Assembly: GCF_964340395.1 (NCBI RefSeq)
Contig: NC_135553.1
Location: 24,928,949 to 24,992,948, forward strand
Length of the DNA stretch: 64,000 bases
Reading direction: 5' to 3'
Source: Glandiceps talaboti
Lineage: Eukaryota > Hemichordata > Enteropneusta > Spengelidae
The position numbers and the translations under genes are program-made. Each line of letters begins with the position of its first letter. Position 1 is the first letter of the stretch. The notes beneath the pieces were generated by a model. It did no database searches, had not been told where the DNA came from, and saw only the letters and a program-made list of their open reading frames with translations. Below, piece by piece: positions 38,901 through 47,321 of this stretch.

Positions 38901-41199
38901 AGTCTACATGTACAATGCATTGATAGAAGCCTACATGTACAATGCATTGATAGAAGTCTACATGTACAATGCATTGATAGAAGCCTACATGTACAATGCA
39001 CTGATAGAAGCCTACATGTACAATGCACTGATAGAAGCCTACATGTACAATGCATTGATAGAAGCCTACATGTACAATGCACTGATAGAAGCCTACATGT
39101 ACAATGCACTGATAGAAGCCTACATGTACAATGCACTGATAGAAGCCTACATGTACAATGCATTGATAGAAGCCTACATGTACAATGCACTGATAGAAGC
39201 CTACATGTACAATGCACTGATAGAAGTCTACATGTACAATGCACTGATAGAAGCCTACATGTACAATGCATTGATAGAAGCCTACATGTACAATGCATAT
39301 CAAAACCTCTTATCACTAAAACTTAGTAAAAGAATGAGGTAATTAATTATATAAAGCCTATTCTATGGCTATTTGTGTCCAGTGTTCATCTTGATTTCTA
39401 TCATAAAATAAAATAAAGTACAGAGTTTGGCTGGATGAATTCCTGGAAGTCAGAGTTTGGCTGGATGAATTCCTGGAAGTCAGAGTTTGGCTGGATGACT
39501 CCCTGGAAGTCAGAGTTTGGCTGGATGAATTCCTGGAAGTCAGTGAAGTTGCATTAGGATTAGGTCACAATTGTATTTCCTGATTTTAGTTATAAAAGAC
39601 ATTACGGTAGACGTGAAAACATCATGTGTCCACTATATTGACGTTCAATTTGGTTTATCTATCCATCATTTTGGTAAGAAAACCAAATTTTTTATGTTAA
39701 ACAAATAACGAAAAATAAAAACAAGCAATCAGCCCACAAATCTGATCTACTGAAATTGGGGTGAATTGAATTGGATGAGTTGAAATGGGACGAGTTGAAA
39801 TTGGGACAAAATGATCCGTCACCATTATTCAAATATGTATCTATACATCTGTGCACTGATGGACGTGAATATTATACTTTGATATTCTGTACACGGTTAT
39901 ACTTACTCCTGCTGCAAATCCTAAACTGCCATCTAGTACTTTCCTCTGCAAAATAAGACACAGTGAGTCAATATCACATTTTATATCAAACTATAATTGC
40001 CATGGCACGTAGGAAACATATTACATCTGATAATATGCATAGGAACAATTGAACCGAATCTCTTCATATAATTATAACATACTTCCTGAGTTAATGTAGA
40101 AATGTTGGATTTTGCACCAAAAAAGGCCACAATTTGATTGTTCAGATGCCCTTAATATAATATGGTAAGTCACCTTTGTGCCAAACTAGGGCATGTTAGA
40201 TCTCAGACCACTACAAAGAATGGTCTGAGGTGAGATACATGGCAGAAACAATGCATGGCTTATGACTTGGTGAGTTTATATAGTCAGGTGATAATCAGGT
40301 GATTGTCAGGTGACATAATGTATGATTGCATGATAGAATAATTCATACTTTCGCTATCTTACTTTCATTAATGATTGCACAAATTTGCACATAGTAATTA
40401 TTTCAAAACAATATTACATTCTCCAAACTAGAAATTCATTCAATTTAATTAATGTTTGTTTACTTTGCTTTTAACAGCTGTTGTTTTTTTTCTATGTGAT
40501 GTACCAATCCTAATAATTACAGTTGTAGCCTGATAGAGTGGTGGTTGTCTCAGGAATGTCCTCTAATTTCAAGGGGGGGGGGGGCAGCAGTGTTGTAAAC
40601 AGCCAAAATTCATACAGTGGGAAATTGACCAGATGGTATTATGCAAATAAAATATGAAACTAACACAGTTTGGTTGATCCATTTCAACTATATGGGCCAT
40701 TTCTATAGACTGAATTAATTTATTCACTGGCCTGCATAATCCACATCATCATTTCACCAAACTGGATGTCAATGAAATGAAACCATATTGTTTACATTAC
40801 GTGGCTAATATTTCGACAGCATCATGGCATGGCATGGACAATGATCATAACACCTATCCACAATTTTCATTTTCTCCTGAAGCAGCTGGGGTGAGATCGA
40901 ACTTGTACGAGTAATTGCGACCATTTACAGGCCTTCTTGACAATAGAGGAGACAGAGTTGGGCAAAATATACGAGTGGTAGTGTACTGTAACTTGTACAT
41001 GTGTAAGGCTTGCAAGCTCCACTGCACCGTGTACATAGTGATCGATCACTGAAACAACAAGTGCACATGCGATTATACGCGATGTCCTTACCTTTCCCGT
41101 TCTAAATACGAAAACCAACGCTGACCCTGCCGCTGTTAGACCCCATGTAAAGAGGGTAGCTAGCAAAGATTGTACAACCGGACTATAACCCACCAACAT
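29921..41199 (-). CDS. SLC39A11: SLC39A11 (zinc transporter ZIP11), complete nine-exon gene
   Basis: Joined coding exons on the minus strand are 41199-41092, 39945-39907, 34748-34581, 34348-34246, 33381-33202, 32922-32853, 32445-32347, 30640-30482 and 29999-29921. They sum to 1005 nt, that is 334 codons plus TGA, with GT-AG introns and consistent phases throughout. The protein reads like vertebrate ZIP11, a multi-pass ZIP-family carrier that moves zinc into the cytosol, usually from Golgi or other internal membranes. Signatures are LVFVFRTGK near residue 36, [20 protein letters not shown] around 41-60, the ZIP metal-site motifs HNIPEGLAVG (196-205) and [10 protein letters not shown] (232-241), MVEPIAGV, and the C-terminus MMSLDVGLG. 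The cytoplasmic loop (about 106-180) is poorly conserved, as in the family. Length is near the human 335-342 residues. The start ATG has A at -3. Exons were joined by eye from sequence, so transcript evidence would settle alternative exons. Confidence 0.95.
30063..30112. repeat. 10-bp tandem repeat (TTTGATATTA)n
   Basis: About five head-to-tail copies of TTTGATATTA in SLC39A11 intron 8, close to the exon 9 acceptor. Confidence 0.95.
30341..30411 (+). repeat. 71-bp dispersed repeat, copy 2
   Basis: TGAATAAGTTACTGTGGTGC through TTGATACAAG matches 28581-28651 at about 90 percent by eye. It lies just past exon 8 of SLC39A11 on the exon 9 side. See the copy that interrupts a Penelope-like element. 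Confidence 0.85.
30482..30640 (-). CDS. SLC39A11: SLC39A11 exon 8 (residues 256-308)
   Basis: Reads [20 protein letters not shown], then [20 protein letters not shown] and DDIVPES, covering membrane segments 6 and 7. Acceptor TTCAG, donor GTAAGT, phase 2 at both ends. Confidence 0.95.
30783..30895 (+). repeat. tRNA-derived SINE, 5'-part copy
   Basis: Head reads AAATGGTTAGCATGACCAGC and GGTTCGAGCCCCATTGCTGC, a B-box-like segment. The next part (GGAATGGCTGAAGTCCTTGGGCA) matches the SINE at 24831, then similarity is lost. Sits in SLC39A11 intron 7. Confidence 0.75.
30950..31250. repeat. Diverged dispersed repeat, copy in SLC39A11 intron 7
   Basis: Partner of the intron 4 copy at 33540-33850, in the same orientation. 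It contains the locally doubled block CCATATTGGATTC and ends with TTTTCTTGAACAAAGTTACA. Confidence 0.45.
31378..31689 (-). other. Unrecognised 103-codon open frame in SLC39A11 intron 7
   Basis: A Cys-rich open frame (9 Cys) on the same strand as SLC39A11. It starts [11 protein letters not shown] and ends [11 protein letters not shown]. There is no domain I recognise and no good acceptor before it; the sequence upstream looks more like a donor. It may be chance, a decayed transposon piece or an unannotated exon. Confidence 0.2.
32218..32314. repeat. 49-bp tandem duplication beside SLC39A11 exon 7
   Basis: ACAATAATAAACCAAATTCA plus the following 29 bp occurs twice with one T/C difference, just beyond the exon 7 donor. 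A short (CA)n precedes it at 32194-32213. Confidence 0.9.
32347..32445 (-). CDS. SLC39A11: SLC39A11 exon 7 (residues 223-255)
   Basis: Reads [20 protein letters not shown] followed by [12 protein letters not shown], the fifth membrane segment with the second metal-binding motif. Acceptor CCTAG, donor GTAAGA, phase 2 at both ends. Confidence 0.95.
32524..32672. repeat. GA-rich microsatellite in SLC39A11 intron 6
   Basis: Interrupted (AG)n with CAGAGA and GAGACA units. Short open frames across it in both strands are repeat artefacts. Confidence 0.95.
32853..32922 (-). CDS. SLC39A11: SLC39A11 exon 6 (residues 200-222)
   Basis: Completes the split Glu of HNIPEG and reads [20 protein letters not shown], nearly identical to vertebrate ZIP11. 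Acceptor TCAG, donor GTAATG, leaving phase 2. Confidence 0.94.
33202..33381 (-). CDS. SLC39A11: SLC39A11 exon 5 (residues 140-199)
   Basis: Sixty codons end with [19 protein letters not shown], the fourth membrane segment carrying the His-Asn half of the ZIP metal site. The TAG acceptor and GTGAGA donor are both phase 1. The first part is hydrophilic loop ([10 protein letters not shown]). Confidence 0.95.
33540..33850. repeat. Diverged dispersed repeat, copy in SLC39A11 intron 4
   Basis: Shares order and scattered blocks with 30950-31250 in intron 7: TTTTCAAAG/GATAT, TTTCC-AATACAGT, GGCCATTTTGGATTCTAAA and TTCTTGAACAAAGT. The phrase GGCCATTTTGGATTCTAAA is itself duplicated locally. Family unknown; old and heavily diverged. 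Confidence 0.5.
33950..34065. repeat. Duplicated 33-bp segment with (ATG)n expansion inside one copy
   Basis: AAATTTGCATATGTATGAAA and TATGTCATAATAGGA are followed at once by a second copy, AAATTTGCATACGTATGAG, in which a roughly 50-bp (GAT/ATG)n run precedes TGTCATAAAAGGA. Intron 4 of SLC39A11. Confidence 0.8.
34246..34348 (-). CDS. SLC39A11: SLC39A11 exon 4 (residues 106-139), variable loop
   Basis: This exon encodes [20 protein letters not shown] and onward, the acidic cytoplasmic loop between segments 3 and 4. It has a TAG acceptor and a GTAAGA donor and leaves phase 1. The loop diverges between species. Placement rests on the frame, the splice sites and the conserved SPNIALAL-like start. 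Confidence 0.85.
34581..34748 (-). CDS. SLC39A11: SLC39A11 exon 3 (residues 50-105)
   Basis: Fifty-six codons begin [20 protein letters not shown] and end MADWMLPYL, covering membrane segments 2 and 3 of ZIP11. Phase is 0 at both ends, with a CAG acceptor and a GTATGT donor. A 38-bp minisatellite starts only about 24 bp upstream of the acceptor. Confidence 0.95.
34775..35220. repeat. 38-bp minisatellite, about 12 copies, next to SLC39A11 exon 3
   Basis: The unit starts TTGACTGATTGAGAGGGCAA and ends CATCATATGTTACGTATG. About 12 tandem copies occur, a few shortened to CATCACGTTACGTATG. The array abuts the intron 2 acceptor of SLC39A11, leaving about 24 bp between repeat and AG. Confidence 0.95.
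35220..35325. repeat. Imperfect palindromic element in SLC39A11 intron 2
   Basis: Long inverted arms: left ACCCAAACACAGGCTGTTTC, right GAAACAGTCTGTGTTGGGGT, with the outer ends TTTCCTTGAGGGCCTGTAG and CCACAGGTCCTAGGGAAAC also pairing. The whole 106 bp can fold into one hairpin. It is MITE-like, directly abutting the 38-bp array, without an obvious target duplication. Confidence 0.6.
35621..39292. repeat. Giant 27-bp minisatellite, 136 copies, in SLC39A11 intron 2
   Basis: The unit ATGCACTGATAGAAGCCTAC plus ATGTACA repeats in perfect register for 3672 bp, exactly 136 x 27. Nearly all variation is at two sites: C/T in CACTG versus CATTG, and C/T in AAGCCT versus AAGTCT. A rarer CATTCA form also occurs. 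Because 27 is a multiple of three and the unit lacks stops in four of six frames, roughly 1250-codon open frames appear on both strands, reading (NALIEAYMY)n, (CTDRSLHVQ)n and (CIVHVGFYQ)n. These are not genes. The array lies wholly inside intron 2 of SLC39A11. TACATGTA in each unit is self-complementary. Confidence 0.98.
39421..39540. repeat. 30-bp tandem repeat, four copies
   Basis: Four head-to-tail copies of CAGAGTTTGGCTGGATGAAT plus TCCTGGAAGT. The third copy has GACTC in place of GAATT. Located in SLC39A11 intron 2, just 3' (plus strand) of the giant array. Confidence 0.97.
39907..39945 (-). CDS. SLC39A11: SLC39A11 exon 2, 39-nt micro-exon (residues 37-49)
   Basis: Thirteen codons, [13 protein letters not shown], lie between a TTTTGCAG acceptor and a GTAAGT donor, phase 0 on both sides. 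The peptide is the conserved start of ZIP11 transmembrane segment 2. The exon is too short for ORF-based searches. Confidence 0.93.
41092..41199 (-). CDS. SLC39A11: SLC39A11 exon 1 (residues 1-36)
   Basis: ATG at 41199-41197 opens [20 protein letters not shown], the first membrane segment of ZIP11. The exon ends after codon 36 (phase 0) at a strong GTAAGG donor. The open frame continues into the intron for a while, but similarity to ZIP11 stops at the donor. Confidence 0.93.
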
Positions 41200-41223
41200 C
41201 TTGCCAAGTACATGTATTCATCG

Positions 41224-41252
41224 GCTTCCGAAGTTCTGTGAAACACGGAAGT
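41224..41252 (-). promoter_or_regulatory. Paired ETS-like sites just upstream of SLC39A11 start
   Basis: CTTCCG at 41225-41230 and CGGAAG at 41246-41251 form an inverted pair 25-50 bp upstream of the start codon. Such GGAA cores are typical of TATA-less housekeeping promoters bound by ETS factors. No TATA box is visible. Function is inferred from position only. Confidence 0.35.
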
Positions 41253-42340
41253 CAAACCAAACTACCGATGTTCGTTGGTTTGTGTCTCTGGCCACTGACA
41301 ACTACGCCCTCTAAACAGGTACAATGAATATACTTTTGTTTTTGTTTTTTGCTCTACAGCGTTCGTGAAGATGCTATACAGCTGGATACCACACACAACT
41401 ATTTTTCATTCTTGTGTACCGTATATGATATAATCCGTAGAATAATCCATTCATGAATCCTGTGTCTGGAGAATTACTATGTAGGTTATACTCTTAAACC
41501 TGACAAACGATGCTCCTGCCAACGACTCATTTGCTCATTGTTGCATCACTTGCATTCTTGAAATTGGGGGGGGGGGGGGGTGTCAAGGTGAAGTGAGGGC
41601 TCTATGTATTTTTAAAATACACAAAATAATTATAAGATAATACTAAGAAGTTATAAAATAAAAATACATTGAATGAGAAAACTTTCTCCACAGTCCCCCC
41701 CCCCCCCCACACACACCACTTGCTTCCCGAGATACGATTCAGAATGTTTCTATCAGGATACAATATAAAACGTCGATAATATTGTCGTATTTTAGCCAAC
41801 TATTTATGAAAGGGGTAAAATTACACTTAAGCTTGTTTCTGTGATCGCGCAAGTTCACTCACCACAAACTTTGAAGAAGAAACATATCTTATATCTTGTA
41901 TTCTCATAGAAACATTCTGCTACGTATCTCGCGGGAGACAAGTGCCTGTGCCACACACACACAGACACACAGACACAGACACAGACACAGACACAGACAC
42001 AGACACAGACACACCACCACCACCACCACCACCACCACCACCACCACCACCATCACCACCACCACCACCACCACCACCACCACCACCACCACCACCCCAT
42101 CATCCACTGACGGACCCCACCACCACCGGCAGTATGTATCACATTACGTCGGATTTTGACACTATAGACTAGACTGTCAACAGTCGTCTTGACTTTCCAC
42201 AATTCTCAGTAACCAACTCGTACTTGAAAACATACGTTGGTGGTCATTGAATCATTGGCACATGAGGTCGGGGTAGCTAGCAAGGTTGTAAATCAACGGT
42301 ACCTCTACATTTTATTAACTTATGTATCATCTAACAAGCA
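41252..42340. other. Upstream flank of SLC39A11 with microsatellites
   Basis: Poly(G) at 41568-41580, poly(C) at 41695-41708, and a compound (ACAG)n(ACC)n array at 41955-42096 whose open frames (poly-Pro, poly-Thr) are artefacts. No gene seen. Confidence 0.8.
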
Positions 42341-42349
42341 TTGATTGCC

Positions 42350-42560
42350 CAGTAACAGGAGGGGGAAGGGTCAAATGTTATCGCAGGAGGAAAACGGAGT
42401 ACCAGGCGGGGAAAACCTGCGTTGTCCGGTAGAACCCACTTACACTTACAGTGGTAAATTTAATTAAACCCTGAATCGTGCGAATGGGTTTCGAACCCCG
42501 ACCACAGTGGTAAGGGGCGCAAGTAGTTTAATTAATTAATCACTGGGCCATCGACAACCC
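42350..42560 (-). repeat. tRNA-derived SINE (second family), minus strand
   Basis: On the minus strand GTCGATGGCCCAGTGATTAA resembles a tRNA A-box region, and CGGGGTTCGAAACCCATTCG a B-box/T-loop. A body with TACCGGACAACGCAGGTTTT and CTGGTACTCCGTTTTCCTCC follows. Distinct in sequence from the SINE at 24831. Confidence 0.6.
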
Positions 42561-43070
42561 TAATGCAGGGCTATATATGGTCACACGAGTATACAACTGA
42601 GTACACGGAAAAACGATAAAATGATTATTGTCGGCAATGAATTATGAATAAATGGCTGGAACTGACAACTAGAGAAGTTTACTTTGACGTTGACATGTTG
42701 ATTTATCAATGACAATGCCCGGCATATACACGGATCTAAAATGGCCAACAAGAACGGAACATTTCAAGTCCCGCCAAATAATTAATGATAGGAACAAATA
42801 AAACGTTACGACATTTTAATAAACATTTATAATTGTTTGTACATCTTTTCAGTCATTAGTTCTAATCACTCTACACTCACTGTTGCAGTTTTCGGACATG
42901 ATTATGTTATTTGATGATTACTATTGGATGAACACCGCATAAAAGTAACACGCATCGTTGCAGCTAAGACATTTTCCTTAGGTTCTTTTTCAAGTGTTTC
43001 AAGTCAGAAATAACTTTGTTGATGACGTAGTCCCCGAATGACCCTACATAGACTGTATTATACGTCGTGA

Positions 43071-43142
43071 CGGTACGCCCTCACCGGCCTCCTCTCACAG
43101 GGGGAGGGGTTGGCCGGTGTGTGAGTGTGCCACGGCGTACCT
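43071..43142. repeat. GC-rich imperfect inverted repeat
   Basis: GGTACGCC (43072) and CCGGCC (43084) pair with GGCCGG (43112) and GGCGTACC (43134), with unequal spacers. A GC island in AT-rich surroundings, hairpin-forming. No gene function evident. Confidence 0.5.
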
Positions 43143-43504
43143 TACAGACTAAACCCCACTACATCGATGACTTTAGTTAGTACTCGGACGACAATATTGG
43201 TAATCGGACACGACCTTCCACGCCGATTTACGTATTTGTCGCGTAAGTTATGAATTTCGCCACCCCGTTTGATTTAAATAATGGGCAAAAACATTGGTAT
43301 TGTGGTATTTTAATCACCGTTACACTAATGTTGATTGTTTTTGCAAAGGAACTATCATGAACATAACACTGTCCTACTACCGAATTCGACCCCGGACAGT
43401 TCACGACGCCGCTTGGCAGTGCAGTATATGTCTTGGGCGCGCAAACATGTGCATTGTCCGATATCTGCTCCAGATATGCCATATTTTCGTTTTAGCCAGA
43501 TTTC

Positions 43505-43680
43505 ATGGAAAATGCCATCTAGTTTGAACAGAGCACTGGGAGAAAACTATAAATGAGTTATTTATAGAGCGAAATGACATTCAAGTGATTTTGTAACATT
43601 TCCACGTATTTTGGTTAAGCGAAAACACTTACGGTAACTTTGTGATCGCCGATATTAGTGCTCTCAAAACCGATACCACA
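43505..43680 (+). repeat. Dispersed repeat, copy A
   Basis: GGAAAATGCCATCTAGTTTG, GAGCACTGGGAGAAAACTAT and, further on, TTTTGTAACATTTCCACGTA and GCGAAAACACTTACGG recur in inverted orientation and the same order at 60747-60935. Non-coding family. Confidence 0.7.
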
Positions 43681-43699
43681 AAATTAGTGTTGAATCATA

Positions 43700-44730
43700 T
43701 CTTTAGTAATATTTCGTTCGAATCAATGTGCATGACAATATCACAGTTCCGGAGAAAACGGCGGCGATCGTGGGACGAGTCGATATATATATATGTCCGA
43801 AAACTACGACAGTGAGTGTATAGTGGTCTGTTATCATTCACTGTATTTTGTCAAATTAATTATTTTGTACATTTTTCAGCTAGGTCTCTAGCGGTTCAAC
43901 TATCATTTCAATATTCTATCAAAGTGAGATGACGTGTCAGTTTATGAACATAAAATGTCACTACATGTAGTCTATTAAACTATTCAACTAAATCATAATT
44001 AGTAACTGCTGCCAATTTAAGCCAAATATTAACCTAGAATTATTGTATTTTCTGATCTAACTATTCACATACCTTAATTCTTAGTATAGTGAGAGCTAAT
44101 CTGAGTTGGGTTTTACAAAGTACATTTTTTTAAAAACTTTGACAAAAGGTTAAACTACATACCAAATAACAACGTACTTTCAGAATCTACTCCGTTAGAC
44201 AACGTTAACAAGTGAAAAGACCCTCTCCCCACTGCCACATCAAACTTCATAAATCTACCATCAGCAAAGACAAATAATCAACAGGTTTCTCTTCTTTTTC
44301 TTCACTTCCTGACTTGTCCTCCTAATCCAGTCTTTTATGGACTTCATATGTAAAACAGTTTCTTTCTTCCCTCACTTTAATTTGTTGTGTGCATATCAGG
44401 ACTGAAGAGGTTTTCTCGGGCAATTCCTCCATCTTGGCCCATTTCAACAGTTTCAGTATCTGCTGTGTTGGAAAGGTTACAATCCCTTTCTTTGTGTTTA
44501 CTTTGTAATAATATTAATCTACATTTTTAACGTGTGAGCAATTTTGGGGGGATCGTTCAAACAAAGACATTATTTACCAACTCAGTTATAATCGTTAACT
44601 CTTAAAATTGTTGAACTAGGCCTATGGACTCTCCCTGTGTGCTCGCATTGGAGAACCAGGGGTGGTACCTTGTATCATAAAACGTTAAACAAACGCATCT
44701 ACATTAAATGAAGTTAAGAATTAAGCCCCA
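43700..44730. other. Intergenic, nothing recognised
   Basis: AT-rich sequence without open frames of note. The minus frame 43228-43482 just before it (84 codons) has no known domain. Confidence 0.5.
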
Positions 44731-44733
44731 ATG

Positions 44734-44813
<80 letters not shown>

Positions 44814-45021
44814 ACACATACACACATTATGTGTTGCAATATATATTATATGTAGGTGTGTATGTATGTATGTATGTATGTATGTATGTATGTATGTATG
44901 TATGTATGTATGTATGTATGTATGTATGTATGTATGTATGTATGTATGTATGTGTGTGTGTGTATGTATGTGTGTGTGTGTGTGTGTGTGTGTAGGTAGG
45001 TATGTGGGTAGGTAGGTAGGT
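44734..45021. repeat. (CA)n, (ATGT)n, (GT)n and (GTAG)n microsatellites
   Basis: Four adjacent simple-sequence arrays with a 30-bp unique spacer at 44828-44857. Open frames of about 90-120 codons across them are artefacts. Confidence 0.97.
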
Positions 45022-45293
45022 ATGTGTGCAGGAGTGCAAAAGTGATGAGTAGAACAGTCCTGATAGATAAATAAATTCAATCCTGACATTTCGAATCAAA
45101 TCTTTATCTTAGGATATCAAGACAAGATATATAGTAGGGCATCACCTGACTGTATATCTAAATGTGGAACAGAACGACACACCGCAAGTTCTCATAAACG
45201 GTAAAATACGTGATGAAAGATCTAAAAGTCACACGCACCAAAGAGAACCCTACAGAACACGCCTGAAAGATAGAATAAACGTAATTAGATATT

Positions 45294-46040
45294 AGAGAAT
45301 GATGTAAATAATATATTAATTCCATGGGGTTTCAACGTTCTGAGATGGACATTGATTTCCTCCTCCCTCAACCTCAATTGATCCTCATCACCAGAAACCT
45401 TACAAATTCCTGAAATAGACATTATATCTGATACACTATGATCTTTGGTAATTCTTTTGTCTGGTAAGACGGAGATGTTCCACGAAATGATCACCAACAC
45501 GACATACAGTCGAACCTGTATACAACCCCCCCCCCCCCACATCTCTGGCATGTACTGCAATAGAAACAATACACAGCGTTAGTACTGATATAAGTAAATC
45601 TACTTGTAACAGGGCCAAAAACATGATTATTTTTAATAATGAAACGACATGTACCACATCGAGTACGATCGAATGGAAATGAACCAGCATTAACTTCCAA
45701 TCCATGTTGTTCTGTATGGACCACCATATCTCTAAGATTGGTATCACGACACCAAGCTGTTAAAGGTGCATCAGGAAATAATGATTTGGTTACCCCATTA
45801 GAACGTAAGATATTAAAATGCTTGTATATTATGTTCTTAACTCTGAAATCTAAATTACTACTACAAATACGACGTAAACGAAGTAATTGTGAATAGGGAA
45901 TGGAATCTTTAGACTTATTAGGATGTGATGAACCATACTGCAAATATGAATGTGAATCAGTAGGTTTAGTATAAACAGATGTAGCTATACCATCACCATC
46001 AATCCTAAGGGAGATGTCAAGGAAATTGATAATTAGATAC
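45294..46040 (-). pseudogene. Penelope-like element fragment: RT tail plus GIY-YIG, frameshifted
   Basis: The minus frame from about 46038 reads NFLDISLRIDGDGIATSVYT, KPTDSHSYLQYGSSHP and later FDRTRCGTCRFI, the reverse-transcriptase tail and linker of Penelope-like retroelements. AVYCFYCSTCQRC begins the GIY-YIG domain. A poly(C) run (45528-45539, plus strand) throws the frame; LYTGSTVCRVGDHFVEHLR continues it in the next frame. A further shift leads to CKVSGDEDQLRLREEE and LKPHGIN. The copy is 5'-truncated at a microsatellite. It differs from the element at 28471, so two families are present. Confidence 0.82.
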
Positions 46041-46059
46041 ATATGTACATACGAATACA

Positions 46060-46119
46060 TGTATGTATGTATGTATGTATGTATGTATGTATGTATGTAT
46101 GTATGTATGTATGTATGTA

Positions 46120-46151
<32 letters not shown>

Positions 46152-46210
46152 GGCGGGCAGACTGGGGAGAATATAATGTGTGTGTGGGCAGACTGGGGAG
46201 AATATAATTA
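46060..46210. repeat. (ATGT)n(GT)n microsatellite plus a doubled 32-bp unit
   Basis: After the simple repeats, GGGCAGACTGGGGAGAATAT occurs at 46155 and again at 46187, separated by TGTGTG. Borders the truncated 5' end of the Penelope-like fragment. Confidence 0.9.
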
Positions 46211-47084
46211 TCTTGATGGTATGATAAATGATATCAGGTACGGTGAATTCCGGAAAAAAACTAAGAATACAAACACAGATGTTATATTTAATTACTCGAA
46301 GTTGCACCCGTGTTTGCTTCCAACTTTATATTCCCGTACTAAATTACTCCCATGCTGTCATCTTGCTGTGACAGTAAATTTTATACAATTTGATACACAC
46401 TCCTTTGTATACTTCATAAATGTTTGGGAATCATATGTTTATGAACTGGAAAAAATGTTAGTTAGGTTTTTTTTATCTGCAAGTGTGACACTTTCATCAT
46501 TTTCATATGAGTACACGTACACTTTGAAAATATCGATAAAGAAAACTTAAAGAAGTGAGAAAGGAAGAAAATTACAATACGGATTTAGGCAGATAAAAAT
46601 TAAGAACTGAATAACAGAAGCATGTAGCGTAATTTGCATATGCAAATGTATGATATGTCTATCAAAGGAAAATTGATGACGGCATATCTAATATAAAGCA
46701 GAGTTTCAGCGTCCTCACTATTACATCTGCGTTGAACGAAGTTACTTGTTCTTGGTATTTTGGTAAGTGTCATACTATTTGTAACATTTTCTATTTCTAT
46801 TCTCACGCTCAAGCTTCACTAGTACTTTACTCAAGTCAACTCTCTAGCATGAAAATAGATAGTCCTGCTTGCAAACGGAGTAATTCGGGACTCGATACGC
46901 GATTCTGACTATTGTTTCTCCCGGTGTAGAAGGAACATATAGTCATTACACCATTACACTAGGGTGCTAAATATAATGATCGTACGGTTTTTGTTTGACT
47001 AATACCATGTACCATTCCCGTCTTCTAATATCTACTAACCCCTGTATAGCATGTGAGGTTGAAATAAGTCATAAGGGAATCTTT

Positions 47085-47270
47085 AGTATTTACAGGGGAA
47101 TTAGGGGGGGGGGGCACTTTTTACAAATCGGCTCTCGGGGAGGGTCACATTTTAGAAAATGGGGATTGGGGAGGGTCACATTTTACTTTGACTCATTGTT
47201 ACTGTATTGTCTAACATTACATTATTTTTTTGTTATCCCATCGCTGCGACCTGTTTCAGATCGCATTGCT
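47085..47270 (+). repeat. G-rich dispersed repeat, copy 2
   Basis: Poly(G), CACTTTTTACAAATCGGCTC, CACATTTTAGAAAATGG and GGTCACATTTTACTTTGACT appear in the same order as at 21350-21530. A weaker relative lies at 47700-47760 (GGGGAGGGCCATGTTTTAGA). Confidence 0.7.
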
Positions 47271-47278
47271 GCCATTCG

Positions 47279-47321
47279 GGTTAAGTTTAGGGTTAGAATT
47301 AGGGTTAGGGTTAGGGTAAGG
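47279..47321 (+). repeat. Short interstitial telomere-like (TTAGGG)n tract
   Basis: Contains three exact consecutive TTAGGG units preceded by degenerate ones (TTTAGGG, TTAGAA). About 40 bp. Confidence 0.85.

Noticed and set aside
35621-39292. CRISPR-like array
   Set aside because: Units are contiguous with no unique spacers and the window is eukaryotic.
35554-39342. Open frames of about 1245 codons on both strands, resembling giant repeat proteins
   Set aside because: They are produced by a 27-bp tandem repeat without stops, exist simultaneously in four frames, and lie wholly inside an intron of SLC39A11. Codon-level variation is not biased to third positions of any one frame.
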